Part shown: positions 25,219-33,162 of the stretch, in pieces
Layout of the letters: every line of letters starts with the position of its first letter
Position numbering within the stretch: position 1 is the stretch's first letter
Assembly: GCA_036796255.1 (NCBI GenBank)
Contig: DAIRDH010000008.1
Location: 1 to 64,000 of the forward strand
Direction of reading: 5' to 3'
Source: T3Sed10-241 sp036796255
GTDB taxonomy: Bacteria > Bacteroidota > Bacteroidia > Flavobacteriales_D > Cryomorphaceae
Length of the DNA stretch: 64,000 nucleotides
Position numbers and translations under genes: made by a program
The notes under the pieces: model-generated
Database searches by the model: none
What the model saw: only the letters and a program-made list of their open reading frames with translations
Told to the model about the DNA's origin: nothing

Positions 25219-26238
25219 TCAATACAACCCGAATGCCTTGCGCAATTCGTCCTTGATTTGCACCTGCAACCTGAGCGGTGCCTTGACCTCAACATCTGAT
25301 CCAAAGCTCAAAATTTGCATCACGAGTTCGCGTGTAATGCAGAGCTCTAGTTCTACTTCAAGCGCCACTTCATCATCGCGAATTACCTTTTGGGAATGGT
25401 GCCATGGCTGAGATGCCACATACTTGCCGCTGAGCGGAGTGAAGCGCAGGTGGATGCGCTGAGGCTGCTCGTTGAGCGCAGTAATTCCAAGGCTGTGCTT
25501 GAAGTAAAGGTCGGCGTTGAATGATGGTTGTCGCTCAAACTTATCGTCAAAAACCATGACCTCGCCCTCGATGCGGTCGAGGCCAAACACCACCACTGCC
25601 TCTTTATCGGGATTGAAACCAATCACATACCAACGGTTTCGATACTCCTTGAGCAGATAAGGATGAAGGGTGTAGTTGCGGCGCTTGCCTCCGGTAAATT
25701 TCGCATAGTTGAAGCTGACTACTCGCTTTCTGTTGATGGCTGAGAAGAGGTGCTTTAGGTGCTTGCCACCCTTGAAACTCGGCGCCGTTTCGAACTGCAC
25801 ATACTCCTCCACGGCTTTATCGTGGCCGCTGGGCGAAAGGTTAAGCCTGTCGAGAATCTTGTCGATCGCAGCCTCACCTGATTTGAAAAGGTCAATGCCC
25901 CTGAACTGGCTGAGTGTATTTGCCGCAAGGCGAATGGCATCTGCCTCCTCCTCACTGAGCGGAAACTTGTCAATGCTGTAGCCGGGCTCGGTGTAGTGGT
26001 AGCCTTTGTGAACCTTGCTGTAAGCGATAGGCGCATGGAAACCGAGGTTGAGCTCATTGCGCATGGCGTAGAGGTCTTTCTCGATGGTACTGTCGGAGAT
26101 GTAATCGCCCTCGCTTCCGTAGAGCTCCTCTTCGCAGGCAAGGCGTAAATCTTCTTTCGAAGGATAGGGCTTGTAGGGATTGCCAATGCATCGGTCTATG
26201 ATACGGTAGCGAAGCAGGGCGTATTTATTGGCAGGCAT
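25219..26238 (-). CDS. WYL-domain transcriptional regulator
   Basis: Regulator of 339 residues. The N-terminal winged helix-turn-helix (about 1-95) contains YALLRYRIIDRCIGNP and SDSTIEKDLYAMRNELNLGF. The WYL domain follows at about 165-240, with RVVSFNYAKFTGGKRRNYTL, HPYLLKEYRNRWYVIGF and VFGLDRIEG. A WCX extension ends the protein (RIHLRFTPLSGKYVASQPWH). WYL proteins bind ligands, often nucleic acid or nucleotide signals, and regulate defence or DNA-damage genes. No defence genes are near, so the target is unknown. It is 63 bases upstream of mazG's 3' end in the same direction. Confidence 0.92.
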   Translation of the reverse strand: MPANKYALLRYRIIDRCIGNPYKPYPSKEDLRLACEEELYGSEGDYISDSTIEKDLYAMRNELNLGFHAPIAYSKVHKGYHYTEPGYSIDKFPLSEEEADAIRLAANTLSQFRGIDLFKSGEAAIDKILDRLNLSPSGHDKAVEEYVQFETAPSFKGGKHLKHLFSAINRKRVVSFNYAKFTGGKRRNYTLHPYLLKEYRNRWYVIGFNPDKEAVVVFGLDRIEGEVMVFDDKFERQPSFNADLYFKHSLGITALNEQPQRIHLRFTPLSGKYVASQPWHHSQKVIRDDEVALEVELELCITRELVMQILSFGSDVEVKAPLRLQVQIKDELRKAFGLY

Positions 26239-26301
26239 AGAGGTCTGTATTTAGCCCTGCCAAGGTAGCGATTTGACTGGATTGAAGGATGCGAACTGCC
26301 A

Positions 26302-27066
26302 TTATTCCATGGCCTTGCTTCGGTTCCAGTACACATCCATCTCTTCGAGGCTCATATCGCCAAGTTGCTTGCCTTCTTTGGCACTTTCGGTTTCGAGGTA
26401 TTGAAAGCGGCGTATGAATTTGCGGTTGGTGCGTTCGAGCGCGTCATCGGGATTGATACCCAGGAAGCGCGCATAATTGATCATGGAAAAAAGTACATCG
26501 CCAAATTCCGCTTCCACCTTGTCTGAGCCTTTCTGCACCTCTTCATGGAGCTCATCCATCTCTTCTTTTACCTTCTCCCACACTTGCCCGGCATGGTCCC
26601 AATCGAAACCAACACCCCTGGCCTTGTCTTGTATCCTGCTGGCTTTCACCAATGAGGGCAGGGATTTTGGCACGCCTTCAAGCACTGATTTATTGCCTTC
26701 TTTCAGCTTCAGCTTTTCCCAGTTGGCTTTCACTTCCTCTTCATCGGCCACCACCACATCGCCATAAATGTGCGGATGGCGGCTCACCAGCTTATCGCAC
26801 ACGCTGTGCAGCACATCGGCCACGTCAAAAGCGCCTTTCTCTGCGCCTATTTTGCTGTAAAAGACAAGGTGAAGCATCAAGTCGCCAAGTTCCTTTTTGA
26901 CCTCATTCAAATCTCCATCGATGATAGCGTCGGAAAGTTCATACATCTCTTCAATGCTCAGGTGGCGAAGGGATTCCATGGTTTGCTTGCGGTCCCAGGG
27001 ACACTTCTCGCGAAGTTCGTCCATGATACTGAGCAAACGTTCAAATGCTTTCAACTTCTCGTCCAT
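26302..27066 (-). CDS. mazG: Nucleoside triphosphate pyrophosphohydrolase MazG
   Basis: All-alpha NTP pyrophosphatase of 254 residues that hydrolyses (d)NTPs to NMP and pyrophosphate, a housekeeping role. Two MazG repeats are seen. The first has CPWDRKQTMESLRHLSIEEM and VKKELGDLMLHLVFYSKIG; the second has WEKVKEEMDELHEEVQKG and VEAEFGDVLFSMINYARFLG, with the EExxE and ExxD metal-binding residues. The frame runs to 27117, but ATG 27066 (MDEKLKAFERLLSIM) is the conserved N-terminus. A -7 box TATTTTTG lies at 27085-27092, between the two candidate starts. Divergent from the PagL-like gene. Confidence 0.95.
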   Translation of the reverse strand: MDEKLKAFERLLSIMDELREKCPWDRKQTMESLRHLSIEEMYELSDAIIDGDLNEVKKELGDLMLHLVFYSKIGAEKGAFDVADVLHSVCDKLVSRHPHIYGDVVVADEEEVKANWEKLKLKEGNKSVLEGVPKSLPSLVKASRIQDKARGVGFDWDHAGQVWEKVKEEMDELHEEVQKGSDKVEAEFGDVLFSMINYARFLGINPDDALERTNRKFIRRFQYLETESAKEGKQLGDMSLEEMDVYWNRSKAME

Positions 27067-27152
27067 TGGATTCTCATTTTGCCACAAAAATAGGCAAAAA
27101 GAGCCCCTTGAGCCCAATGGAGATTTCGGGCCAATGCCTTACATTCGCGGCC

Positions 27153-28214
27153 ATGGTGCGGGTAATGTGGCTTCTTGTTTTTTCGCTTTCGGCAAATGCG
27201 GCCTTTGCGCAAGCGCCGTACCGCCTTGAACTGGGCCCTGTGGGCGGCTTCCTGATGCCTCACCATGACCACATGCTCTACCTTGCCGATGGACATGTGC
27301 GTGGAATTTCAACGTCAATTCATTTTGAAACAGATGGCTCAAAAGATTGGCACCACGCCTTCAATTTCCCAACCTGGGGCTTTTCAATCGCCGGCTATAA
27401 TTTGGGGTCGGTCAGGCTCGGCGAAGGCTACAGCCTGCACAGTTTCGTAAACTTGCCCCTCGATGGCAAGCGCCGCTACAGCATCATGATGGGCATAGGC
27501 TTGGGCTACGTTACAAGGCCATTCAACCTCGAAGACAATTTTCAGAACGGTGCCATCGGCTCTCGCCTCAATGCATCTCTTGAACTTTCTGCTTACCGCA
27601 AATGGAGGCTCAGTGAGCACCTCGCCCTGCGGGCTGGCATTGGCATCAGGCACATGAGCAACGGAGCCATGCGCCTGCCCAATACCGGCATTAACCTCGC
27701 AGTGGCCACTGTGGCCTTGCAATACGCCCCTGAAGCGTTCAATCCGCCACAGCGCCTGCGCAAAGCAGTAGAAGATAAAGCCTGGCACCTATTCGGAGGT
27801 ATGTCCTTTGGCGTAAAGGAAGTACTGCCCCTCGGCGGACCAAGCTACGGCGTGGTAAACGGCTTCGCCAGCGCCCAGAAGCGCATCAACCCAAAATCGT
27901 CATGGGGCGCTGAAGGCGGAGTGAATTACAACGCCAGCCTCGAGCCCCGCGCAATCGACCGCGGTGCATCGCCCTCGGCGGGCCTCAACTTCAGGGCTTA
28001 CCTCGCCGGGCAATACATACTGCACTTTGGATTACTCAGTCTTCGCCTGCAAGCCGGAAGCTACATACTTCCAAAATTTGAAGACGATGGTCTTGTATTT
28101 TTTCGCTACCAATTGCTCTATGAGCAGGGCCGATGGCAGGCATTCGTAGGGTTAAAAACACACTATGCCAAAGCCGACAACGGCGAACTTGGCATCGCCT
28201 TCCGGATATTATGA
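27153..28214 (+). CDS. PagL-like lipid A 3-O-deacylase / acyloxyacyl hydrolase candidate
   Basis: Outer-membrane barrel protein of 353 residues. Signal peptide MVRVMWLLVFSLSANAAFAQ is encoded from ATG 27153; the frame is open earlier but the upstream part would run into the mazG promoter area. Barrel-like strands follow throughout. RAGIGIRHMSNGAMRLPNTG near residue 170 matches the PagL active-site strand, in which histidine and serine of the H-x-S-N motif act with a glutamate. PagL removes the 3-O acyl chain of lipid A. The protein is longer than classical PagL (about 180 residues), having an extra C-terminal barrel-like half. The next gene overlaps it by four bases (ATGA). Confidence 0.72.
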   Translation: MVRVMWLLVFSLSANAAFAQAPYRLELGPVGGFLMPHHDHMLYLADGHVRGISTSIHFETDGSKDWHHAFNFPTWGFSIAGYNLGSVRLGEGYSLHSFVNLPLDGKRRYSIMMGIGLGYVTRPFNLEDNFQNGAIGSRLNASLELSAYRKWRLSEHLALRAGIGIRHMSNGAMRLPNTGINLAVATVALQYAPEAFNPPQRLRKAVEDKAWHLFGGMSFGVKEVLPLGGPSYGVVNGFASAQKRINPKSSWGAEGGVNYNASLEPRAIDRGASPSAGLNFRAYLAGQYILHFGLLSLRLQAGSYILPKFEDDGLVFFRYQLLYEQGRWQAFVGLKTHYAKADNGELGIAFRIL

Positions 28215-28957
28215 AATCAGCCCCACAGATATTGATCTTCGTGCTCATCGCACTACTTTTTAGCGCCTGCGCCGAAGAAAACCGCTGGGATTGCTTCACC
28301 GGAATGGGAGATATACAATCGGAAGTGCGCATCCTGCCCCCATTCGAAAGTATCTACACCCAGGACCGGATTGATTTGGAATACCGCTTTGACAGCGCCT
28401 ATTTCATTGAAATCACTTTTGGTGAAAACCTGCTGGAGCACATACAAACTGAAGTGATTGATGGGCAGCTGCGACTTGAAAATACTGCCAAATGCAATTG
28501 GGTGCGCGACCTTTCCATTAAGCCTTCCGTTGTTCTTTATGCGCCTCATTTTAGCCATATCGAAAACCGGGGTACTGGTCATATTGATTTCCTTGACACC
28601 TTAAATGTGGCAAGCTTCACCTATGAGGAATACGAGGCCAACGGAGCAGTAAACTTATTGCTCAACTGCGCCGAGAGCAATATCCTCCTGCATACAGGGC
28701 GATGCAACGTACAAGTGCTGGGAAGAAGTGAAACGAGCAACCTCTATAGCTCCGGCGTAGGCCAGATGAACGCGTCGGGATTATTGAGTGCCACCGCCCT
28801 CGTGAACAACAGCAGCCCGCAGCCCATGCGCGTGCACAGCAACGGATATCTCTTTGCCTTCATAGGCCGTCAGGGCAGCATTTGCTATACGGGTAGCCCT
28901 GACCTGATAGAAGTTGAGCGAGAGGGCAGCGGTGCAATTAGTGCATGCTCAGATTGA
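28211..28957 (+). CDS. Lipoprotein with DUF2807-like (GIN) beta-helix domain
   Basis: Exported lipoprotein of 248 residues. The lipobox is LFSAC after a short hydrophobic signal (MKSAPQILIFVLIALLFSAC). The body has the repeated short beta turns of the putative auto-transporter adhesin head GIN domain: EVRILPPFESIYTQD at the start, IEITFGENLLEHIQTEVIDG, and late segments such as SSGVGQMNASGLLSATALV and EREGSGAISACSD. The start codon overlaps the stop of the PagL-like gene, so the two are coupled and probably share an envelope role. The actual function of this domain is not established. Confidence 0.75.
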   Translation: MKSAPQILIFVLIALLFSACAEENRWDCFTGMGDIQSEVRILPPFESIYTQDRIDLEYRFDSAYFIEITFGENLLEHIQTEVIDGQLRLENTAKCNWVRDLSIKPSVVLYAPHFSHIENRGTGHIDFLDTLNVASFTYEEYEANGAVNLLLNCAESNILLHTGRCNVQVLGRSETSNLYSSGVGQMNASGLLSATALVNNSSPQPMRVHSNGYLFAFIGRQGSICYTGSPDLIEVEREGSGAISACSD

Positions 28958-29088
28958 GAAGGCTGCAATATCATCTGCTCCACTCAAAATCATCTATCCT
29001 GACCTGTTTTTTCACAAGCCTTTGCATGTGAAATAGGCCGTCGTCGATGATGTTTTTGTATTTTTGCTTTCGCAAAATCGATTGAATT

Positions 29089-29277
29089 ATGTTTCAACTT
29101 GCCATCATCACCATTGTAATGCTCGGCCTTGCCTTCGCTGGCATTGCCATCAAAATACTCGTCAAAAAAGACGGCCAGTTTGCCGGTACCTGTGCGAGCA
29201 ACAACCCACTGTTGCAAGAAAAAGGCGCCTCTTGTGGGGTTTGCGGCGCTCGCCCTGAAGAGCAGTGCAAGAAGTAG
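29089..29277 (+). CDS. Small NqrM-like membrane protein with four cysteines
   Basis: A 62-residue protein with one N-terminal membrane helix (LAIITIVMLGLAFAGIAIKI) and a cysteine-rich tail: GTCASNN, then GASCGVCGARPEEQCKK. The pattern C-x(n)-C-x2-C-G-x5-7-C after a single helix is that of NqrM (DUF539), which helps deliver iron to the Na+-translocating NADH:quinone oxidoreductase. The next gene, apbE on the other strand, encodes the enzyme that attaches FMN to Nqr subunits, which supports this reading. The nqr genes themselves are not in the window. A -7 box TATTTTTG lies at 29059-29066. Function is inferred from pattern and context. Confidence 0.7.
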   Translation: MFQLAIITIVMLGLAFAGIAIKILVKKDGQFAGTCASNNPLLQEKGASCGVCGARPEEQCKK

Positions 29278-29386
29278 AATGTATCACGGTTGAAGACTCC
29301 GTTTACCTTGCAAGTTTCATTGATTGTATGAATAAACTGCCGTTGACTTATAAAATTTCATTGAACGCACAGTGAAGGCTGAAAGG

Positions 29387-30424
29387 TCAATCCTCAAATT
29401 CCTCTATTTTCACTTTCCACCCTGAGGAAGCATAAGTTGAAAGTGATTCATCTCCTGCATCAAAAATTAAATAAACCTCAAGTTGTAGTTCAGGATGCTC
29501 TTCCAAAAACAGTTTAGTCTCCTCTACACCCATTACTAAAAATGCCGTTGCCATGGCGTCAGCATTGGTACAGTTGGGCGCCATCACGGTAACGCTGAGC
29601 AGATTGTGATCTACCGGGTATCCGGTCTTTGGATCGATGGTGTGGGAGTATTTCTTGCCATCCTTTTCGTAAAACTTGCGATAGGTGCCACTTGTGGCCA
29701 TGGCCGCATCCGGGAGGGCAACAGCGGCCTGAAGCTCTCGTGGAGCCATAGCATCGAGTGGCTTGTCAATCCCAATACGCCAGGACTGTCCTTTTTCATT
29801 CACACCTCTGGCTACCACCTCTCCACCTATCTCCACCATCATGTTCGAAATACCTTTCGATTGAAGATAATCTGCAACAACATCAACGGCATATCCCTGC
29901 GCGTAACTGTTCACATCGATTTGCATCCCGGGCTTCTTCCGGAAGCGCAATCCTTTTTGATCGAATGCCTCCACCTCAATGTTAAAAGTAGCCAGCTGCT
30001 TCAATGAATCTACATTGACGTTGTCTTTTACACGTCCACCCTCAGGGCCAAAACCCCAAGCCCTCACCAGGGGGGCAACCATGGGGTTGAATGCGCCACC
30101 TGTAAGCATAGACAATTCCCTTCCACGCTCAAAAATTGTGATAAAATGGGGATCTGTGATTTCAATGCTGTCATTACTGTTGAAACTCGAAATAGTCGAA
30201 TTCTTCACCCAAGTGCTCAGTGAAAGATCAATGGCATCAAGTATAGAGTCGATCTCCGTCTTTGACACCACCACAGAATCAGAAGCTAAATACCTGATAT
30301 TGTAAGTAGTGCCTTGCGCTTCTCCGTGTATAACTTCAACATCTGATTGCGTCGAGGTCTCAGTTTGAGAATCACAGGCTACCAATGCAAGTAGCATAAG
30401 TGGCAAGGACAAGATTCTTTTCAT
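29387..30424 (-). CDS. apbE: FAD:protein FMN transferase (ApbE) lipoprotein
   Basis: Periplasmic flavinyltransferase of 345 residues that covalently attaches FMN from FAD to threonine in Nqr/Rnf subunits. The lipobox ends LLALVAC at residue 17. Motifs: GTTYNIRY near residue 40, ISSFNSND, TGGAFNPMVAPLVRAWGFGP, QIDVNSYAQGYAVDVVADYL, the FAD-binding MMVEIGGEVVARG, and the Mg-binding CTNADAMATAFLVMG (D-A-x-x-T-A type). All are canonical. It converges on the NqrM-like gene, with 109 bases between their ends. Its promoter region is shared with the divergent ATPase gene. Confidence 0.96.
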   Translation of the reverse strand: MKRILSLPLMLLALVACDSQTETSTQSDVEVIHGEAQGTTYNIRYLASDSVVVSKTEIDSILDAIDLSLSTWVKNSTISSFNSNDSIEITDPHFITIFERGRELSMLTGGAFNPMVAPLVRAWGFGPEGGRVKDNVNVDSLKQLATFNIEVEAFDQKGLRFRKKPGMQIDVNSYAQGYAVDVVADYLQSKGISNMMVEIGGEVVARGVNEKGQSWRIGIDKPLDAMAPRELQAAVALPDAAMATSGTYRKFYEKDGKKYSHTIDPKTGYPVDHNLLSVTVMAPNCTNADAMATAFLVMGVEETKLFLEEHPELQLEVYLIFDAGDESLSTYASSGWKVKIEEFED

Positions 30425-30436
30425 AAATAGGGCATT

Positions 30437-30466
30437 TTTGAAGGAACAACCATTTCTTTAGCTTTG
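30437..30466 (+). promoter_or_regulatory. Bacteroidota-type promoter of the ChlI/MoxR-like ATPase operon
   Basis: TTTG (30437-30440), 18 bases, then TAGCTTTG (30459-30466): both boxes of the consensus. Transcription should start near 30474, right at the hairpin below and 37 bases before the ATG at 30511. Confidence 0.7.
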
Positions 30467-30472
30467 TTGTTA

Positions 30473-30498
30473 GTCCGGATGTCGCAAAGCGACCGGAC
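30473..30498 (+). promoter_or_regulatory. Hairpin at the transcript 5' end of the ATPase operon
   Basis: GTCCG (30473-30477), a GAT bulge, GTCGC (30481-30485), loop AAA, GCGAC (30489-30493), CGGAC (30494-30498): ten base pairs with one bulge. It begins where transcription is predicted to start and ends 12 bases before the ATG. It may be an RNA stability or translation-control element or an operator. Confidence 0.55.
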
Positions 30499-30510
30499 AA
30501 AGTTAGCAAT

Positions 30511-31602
30511 ATGAAAAATCAGCGCGAAAGCCTTCCCGCCACCCTGGGCGAATTGAAAAAATCAGGATATCAAGCCATTTCTGTAAAAGATGAAATTCGG
30601 CGCAACCTCATGGCCCGAATTAAAAGCAAAGAACCTGTATTCGAAGGCGTTTTGGGCTATGAGCACACCGTGTTTCCAGAGGTAGAAAGGGCGTTGCTAT
30701 CAAGGCACAACATCAACTTTCTTGGGCTACGCGGCCAGGCCAAAACGCGCATGGCCCGACAAATCATCGGCTTGCTCGATCCATTCATACCTGTAGTTAA
30801 GGGCTCAGCTGTGAATGACGACCCCATGGCGCCCATCTCTCGCTATGCCATAGACCTTATTGCCGAAAAAGGCGATGACACCCCTATCTCCTGGCTGCCG
30901 CGAGAGGAGCGCTACACGGAGAAACTCGCAACACCCGATGTGACCGTTGCCGACCTGATTGGCGACACCGACCCCATAAAAGCGGCCAACATGAAGCTGG
31001 ACTACTCCGATGAGCGGGTTATTCACTTCGGGCTGATACCCAGAGCGCACCGCGGCATTTTTGTCATCAACGAATTGCCCGATTTACAGCCGAGGATTCA
31101 GGTGGCACTTTTCAATATTTTGCAGGANNNNNNNNNNNNNNNNNNNNNNNNNNNNNNNNNNNNNNNNNNNNNNNNNNNNNNNNNNNNNNNNNNNNNNNNN
31201 NNNNNNNNNNNNNNNNNNNNNNNNNNNAAAGCGCTGCGCAACACCTTTGCCCAGTACTTCCCCGATCCCGAAATGTTCAAAAAGAAGAAAAACGAACCCA
31301 ACCCTTACGCGCAGGTGATCACATGGTTTGGGAAGAATGAGCTGGAGTTGCCCGCTGAACTTTCGGAAGATGAACACCGCAAAGCCCTGCTTTCAGTGCC
31401 TGGACTGCAGAAGCTGGTAAACAAATACAGCCCTGGATTGGCAAAAGAAGAGGAAACGCTGCTGATGGAATTTGTATTGCACGGCCTGGCTGAGCACAGC
31501 CTGCTCGGCAAGAACGTTCTTGAAGAGGGCCTTAGCTTTAGCGACCTGTTCAGCAGTGTATTCTCCATGGACGACTTTGAAGCCGACGAGTACGGCCAAT
31601 GA
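30511..31602 (+). CDS. ChlI/MoxR-like AAA+ ATPase (interrupted by assembly gap)
   Basis: AAA+ ATPase related to magnesium-chelatase subunit I. The Walker A variant is NFLGLRGQAKTRMARQIIG near residue 75; the Walker B strand is RGIFVINELPDLQPRIQ near 190. The C-terminal lid ends LFSSVFSMDDFEADEYGQ. The 100-N gap follows the Walker B region and removes the sensor and arginine-finger parts. Relatives have roughly 490-510 residues, whereas visible parts sum to about 329, so the true gap is probably near 500 bases and the frame across it is formal only. Such ATPases usually work with a VWA-domain partner; none is adjacent. The CPBP gene overlaps its stop by four bases. Confidence 0.82.
   Translation: MKNQRESLPATLGELKKSGYQAISVKDEIRRNLMARIKSKEPVFEGVLGYEHTVFPEVERALLSRHNINFLGLRGQAKTRMARQIIGLLDPFIPVVKGSAVNDDPMAPISRYAIDLIAEKGDDTPISWLPREERYTEKLATPDVTVADLIGDTDPIKAANMKLDYSDERVIHFGLIPRAHRGIFVINELPDLQPRIQVALFNILQXXXXXXXXXXXXXXXXXXXXXXXXXXXXXXXXXXKALRNTFAQYFPDPEMFKKKKNEPNPYAQVITWFGKNELELPAELSEDEHRKALLSVPGLQKLVNKYSPGLAKEEETLLMEFVLHGLAEHSLLGKNVLEEGLSFSDLFSSVFSMDDFEADEYGQ
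31128..31227. other. Scaffold gap (100 N) inside the ATPase gene
   Basis: Exactly 100 N, a placeholder of unknown true length. It removes the second half of the ATPase core of the gene at 30511-31602. Confidence 0.95.
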
Positions 31603-32207
31603 ACAAGCGCCTGCAACTCGCCGGCTGGGGCACGCTGATTGGGTTTCCCTTGTTGGGAGCATTGATCTTGTTCCTTTTTGGCGAGCCTGTGGTAGGGCAA
31701 ATGTTTCGCTCAGAGCTGAACATCATTCTTCAGATTGGTCTGGGTGGTGCCGCAGGCGTATTGCTGGGGCTTGGCGCCAAATGGGTGGTAACCCGACCTT
31801 TCCTTTTGCCGGTAGCGGGGCGCTACAGCCGCTTGATGCAAGGCCTTGGCCTCAAGTCGGGGCATGTGTACTTTCTTTCTTTCTGCGCAGGGTTCGGAGA
31901 GGAATTGCTGTTTAGAGGCGCCCTTCAGCCCTTGGCAGGAATTTGGATTACCGCCATAATATTTGTAGCCATACACGGTTACCTCAACCCGCGCAACTGG
32001 CGCATATCGGTTTATGGCATGTACATGACCCTGGCCATTGCCCTGCTCGGCTACCTTACCGAATGGTGGGGTATATTTGCAGCATGCACCGCCCATATGG
32101 CCATCGACATCATCCTCTTCAACTTCCTGATTAACCATGCGAAAAATGAAAATCCTCCCATTGTCGAATATACTTTTCAAAGCGCAGATGAAGTGGAGCA
32201 AAATTAA
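31599..32207 (+). CDS. CPBP family intramembrane glutamic endopeptidase
   Basis: Membrane protease of the CAAX-protease/bacteriocin-processing (Abi) family, 202 residues, with about six hydrophobic helices. The catalytic glutamate pair with arginine is in CAGFGEELLFRGALQP near residue 105. The second motif is ATIFVAIHGYLNPRNWR-like (here IFVAIHGYLNPRNWR), with histidine and asparagine, and the third histidine region is CTAHMAIDIILFN. Substrate unknown. The ATG overlaps the ATPase stop (ATGA), so the two are translationally coupled, and the following lipoprotein gene starts inside its 3' end. Confidence 0.9.
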   Translation: MNKRLQLAGWGTLIGFPLLGALILFLFGEPVVGQMFRSELNIILQIGLGGAAGVLLGLGAKWVVTRPFLLPVAGRYSRLMQGLGLKSGHVYFLSFCAGFGEELLFRGALQPLAGIWITAIIFVAIHGYLNPRNWRISVYGMYMTLAIALLGYLTEWWGIFAACTAHMAIDIILFNFLINHAKNENPPIVEYTFQSADEVEQN

Positions 32208-33144
32208 TTTGCACCCTGTTGTCCTTATGTTCTCGGCCTTGCTCATCTTGCAGAGCTGTGATGGACAGCCCAAAACCACCTCGGATGTGAGCATGGCCAT
32301 TGCCAATCCAGAGAAATTTAGCGCTTACTGGTACGCTGGCGAAGCCGAGCTGAGCAGGTATGCTTTACAGCAAATGCGTTACGGTGAAAGAAGAAATGGG
32401 GAGTTGGTGCTCATTTACGTCACGGAAGACTTTTTGCCGGAGAGGCAGGTCAAAGACGAAAGCGGACAGGAAGGTGCGATCAAAGTGCTGAAATTGAACA
32501 GCGTCAAGAAATTTGAAACTGGAATCTACGATTACTCCGTCATGGGAAGTACCTTCACTCCTGTTGACTACAGGAAGTTTCCATACACACTGAAATCAAC
32601 CTTCAGTTCACAAGACTGGTGCGGTCAGGTTTTTAGCCAACTCAACCTGAGAGAAAGAACCCTCTCCTGCCAGTCGCGCTCCTATTTTGAGCAAGAGGGC
32701 GATGTAGACACCACCCTGGACGCCACATATTTTGAAGAAGATGTGTGGACACGCATGCGCATTGAGCCGCAAATGCTGCCGCTGGGCGAGATAGATATGA
32801 TACCCGCCCAGGAATTTCTTCGTTTGATGCATGTCCCTTTTAAAGCTTACAAAGCCAACGCCGTGCTGCTGCTGCAGGTAGGCGATCAGAAAGCGCCTGA
32901 AGAACGTTACGTATACCGCATTGAATTTCCCGAGCTAGACCGAACGGTGGAATGGATTTGCGAAAGCGAATTTCCGTTCAAAATTCTATCCTGGGAAGAG
33001 CGAATAAAAGACTTGGATGGTAAAATTAAGACCACCTCGGCGAAGCTTACTAAAAGTCTCAAGAACAGCTATTGGCAGCGCAACAGCAATGCAGATAGCG
33101 GACTACGCGACTCTCTGCAATTGAAATACCGCTGGCAGGAGTAG
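32188..33144 (+). CDS. Lipoprotein of unknown function
   Basis: Predicted lipoprotein of 318 residues. From ATG 32188, the signal is MKWSKINLHPVVLMFSALLI followed by lipobox LQSC. The body has no recognised catalytic motif. Notable segments are FSAYWYAGEAELSRYALQQM, RYGERRNGELVLIYVTEDFL and EQEGDVDTTLDATYFEEDVW. Related Bacteroidota proteins carry the misleading label septum formation inhibitor Maf, but it lacks Maf features. The frame is open back to 32137; the later ATG is preferred for its signal peptide. It overlaps the CPBP gene by 20 bases and is probably the third gene of that operon. Convergent with the DUF2911 gene. Confidence 0.75.
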   Translation: MKWSKINLHPVVLMFSALLILQSCDGQPKTTSDVSMAIANPEKFSAYWYAGEAELSRYALQQMRYGERRNGELVLIYVTEDFLPERQVKDESGQEGAIKVLKLNSVKKFETGIYDYSVMGSTFTPVDYRKFPYTLKSTFSSQDWCGQVFSQLNLRERTLSCQSRSYFEQEGDVDTTLDATYFEEDVWTRMRIEPQMLPLGEIDMIPAQEFLRLMHVPFKAYKANAVLLLQVGDQKAPEERYVYRIEFPELDRTVEWICESEFPFKILSWEERIKDLDGKIKTTSAKLTKSLKNSYWQRNSNADSGLRDSLQLKYRWQE

Positions 33145-33162
33145 TGCACCCGCTTGCAGCAA

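Noticed and set aside
25219..26238. WYL regulator as marker of a defence island
   Set aside because: Its neighbours are mazG housekeeping NTPase and an outer-membrane protein; no nuclease, reverse transcriptase, methylase or other defence gene is nearby.
26302..27066. MazG as part of a toxin-antitoxin system
   Set aside because: It is the two-domain housekeeping NTP pyrophosphatase of normal length, and no mazEF genes are present.
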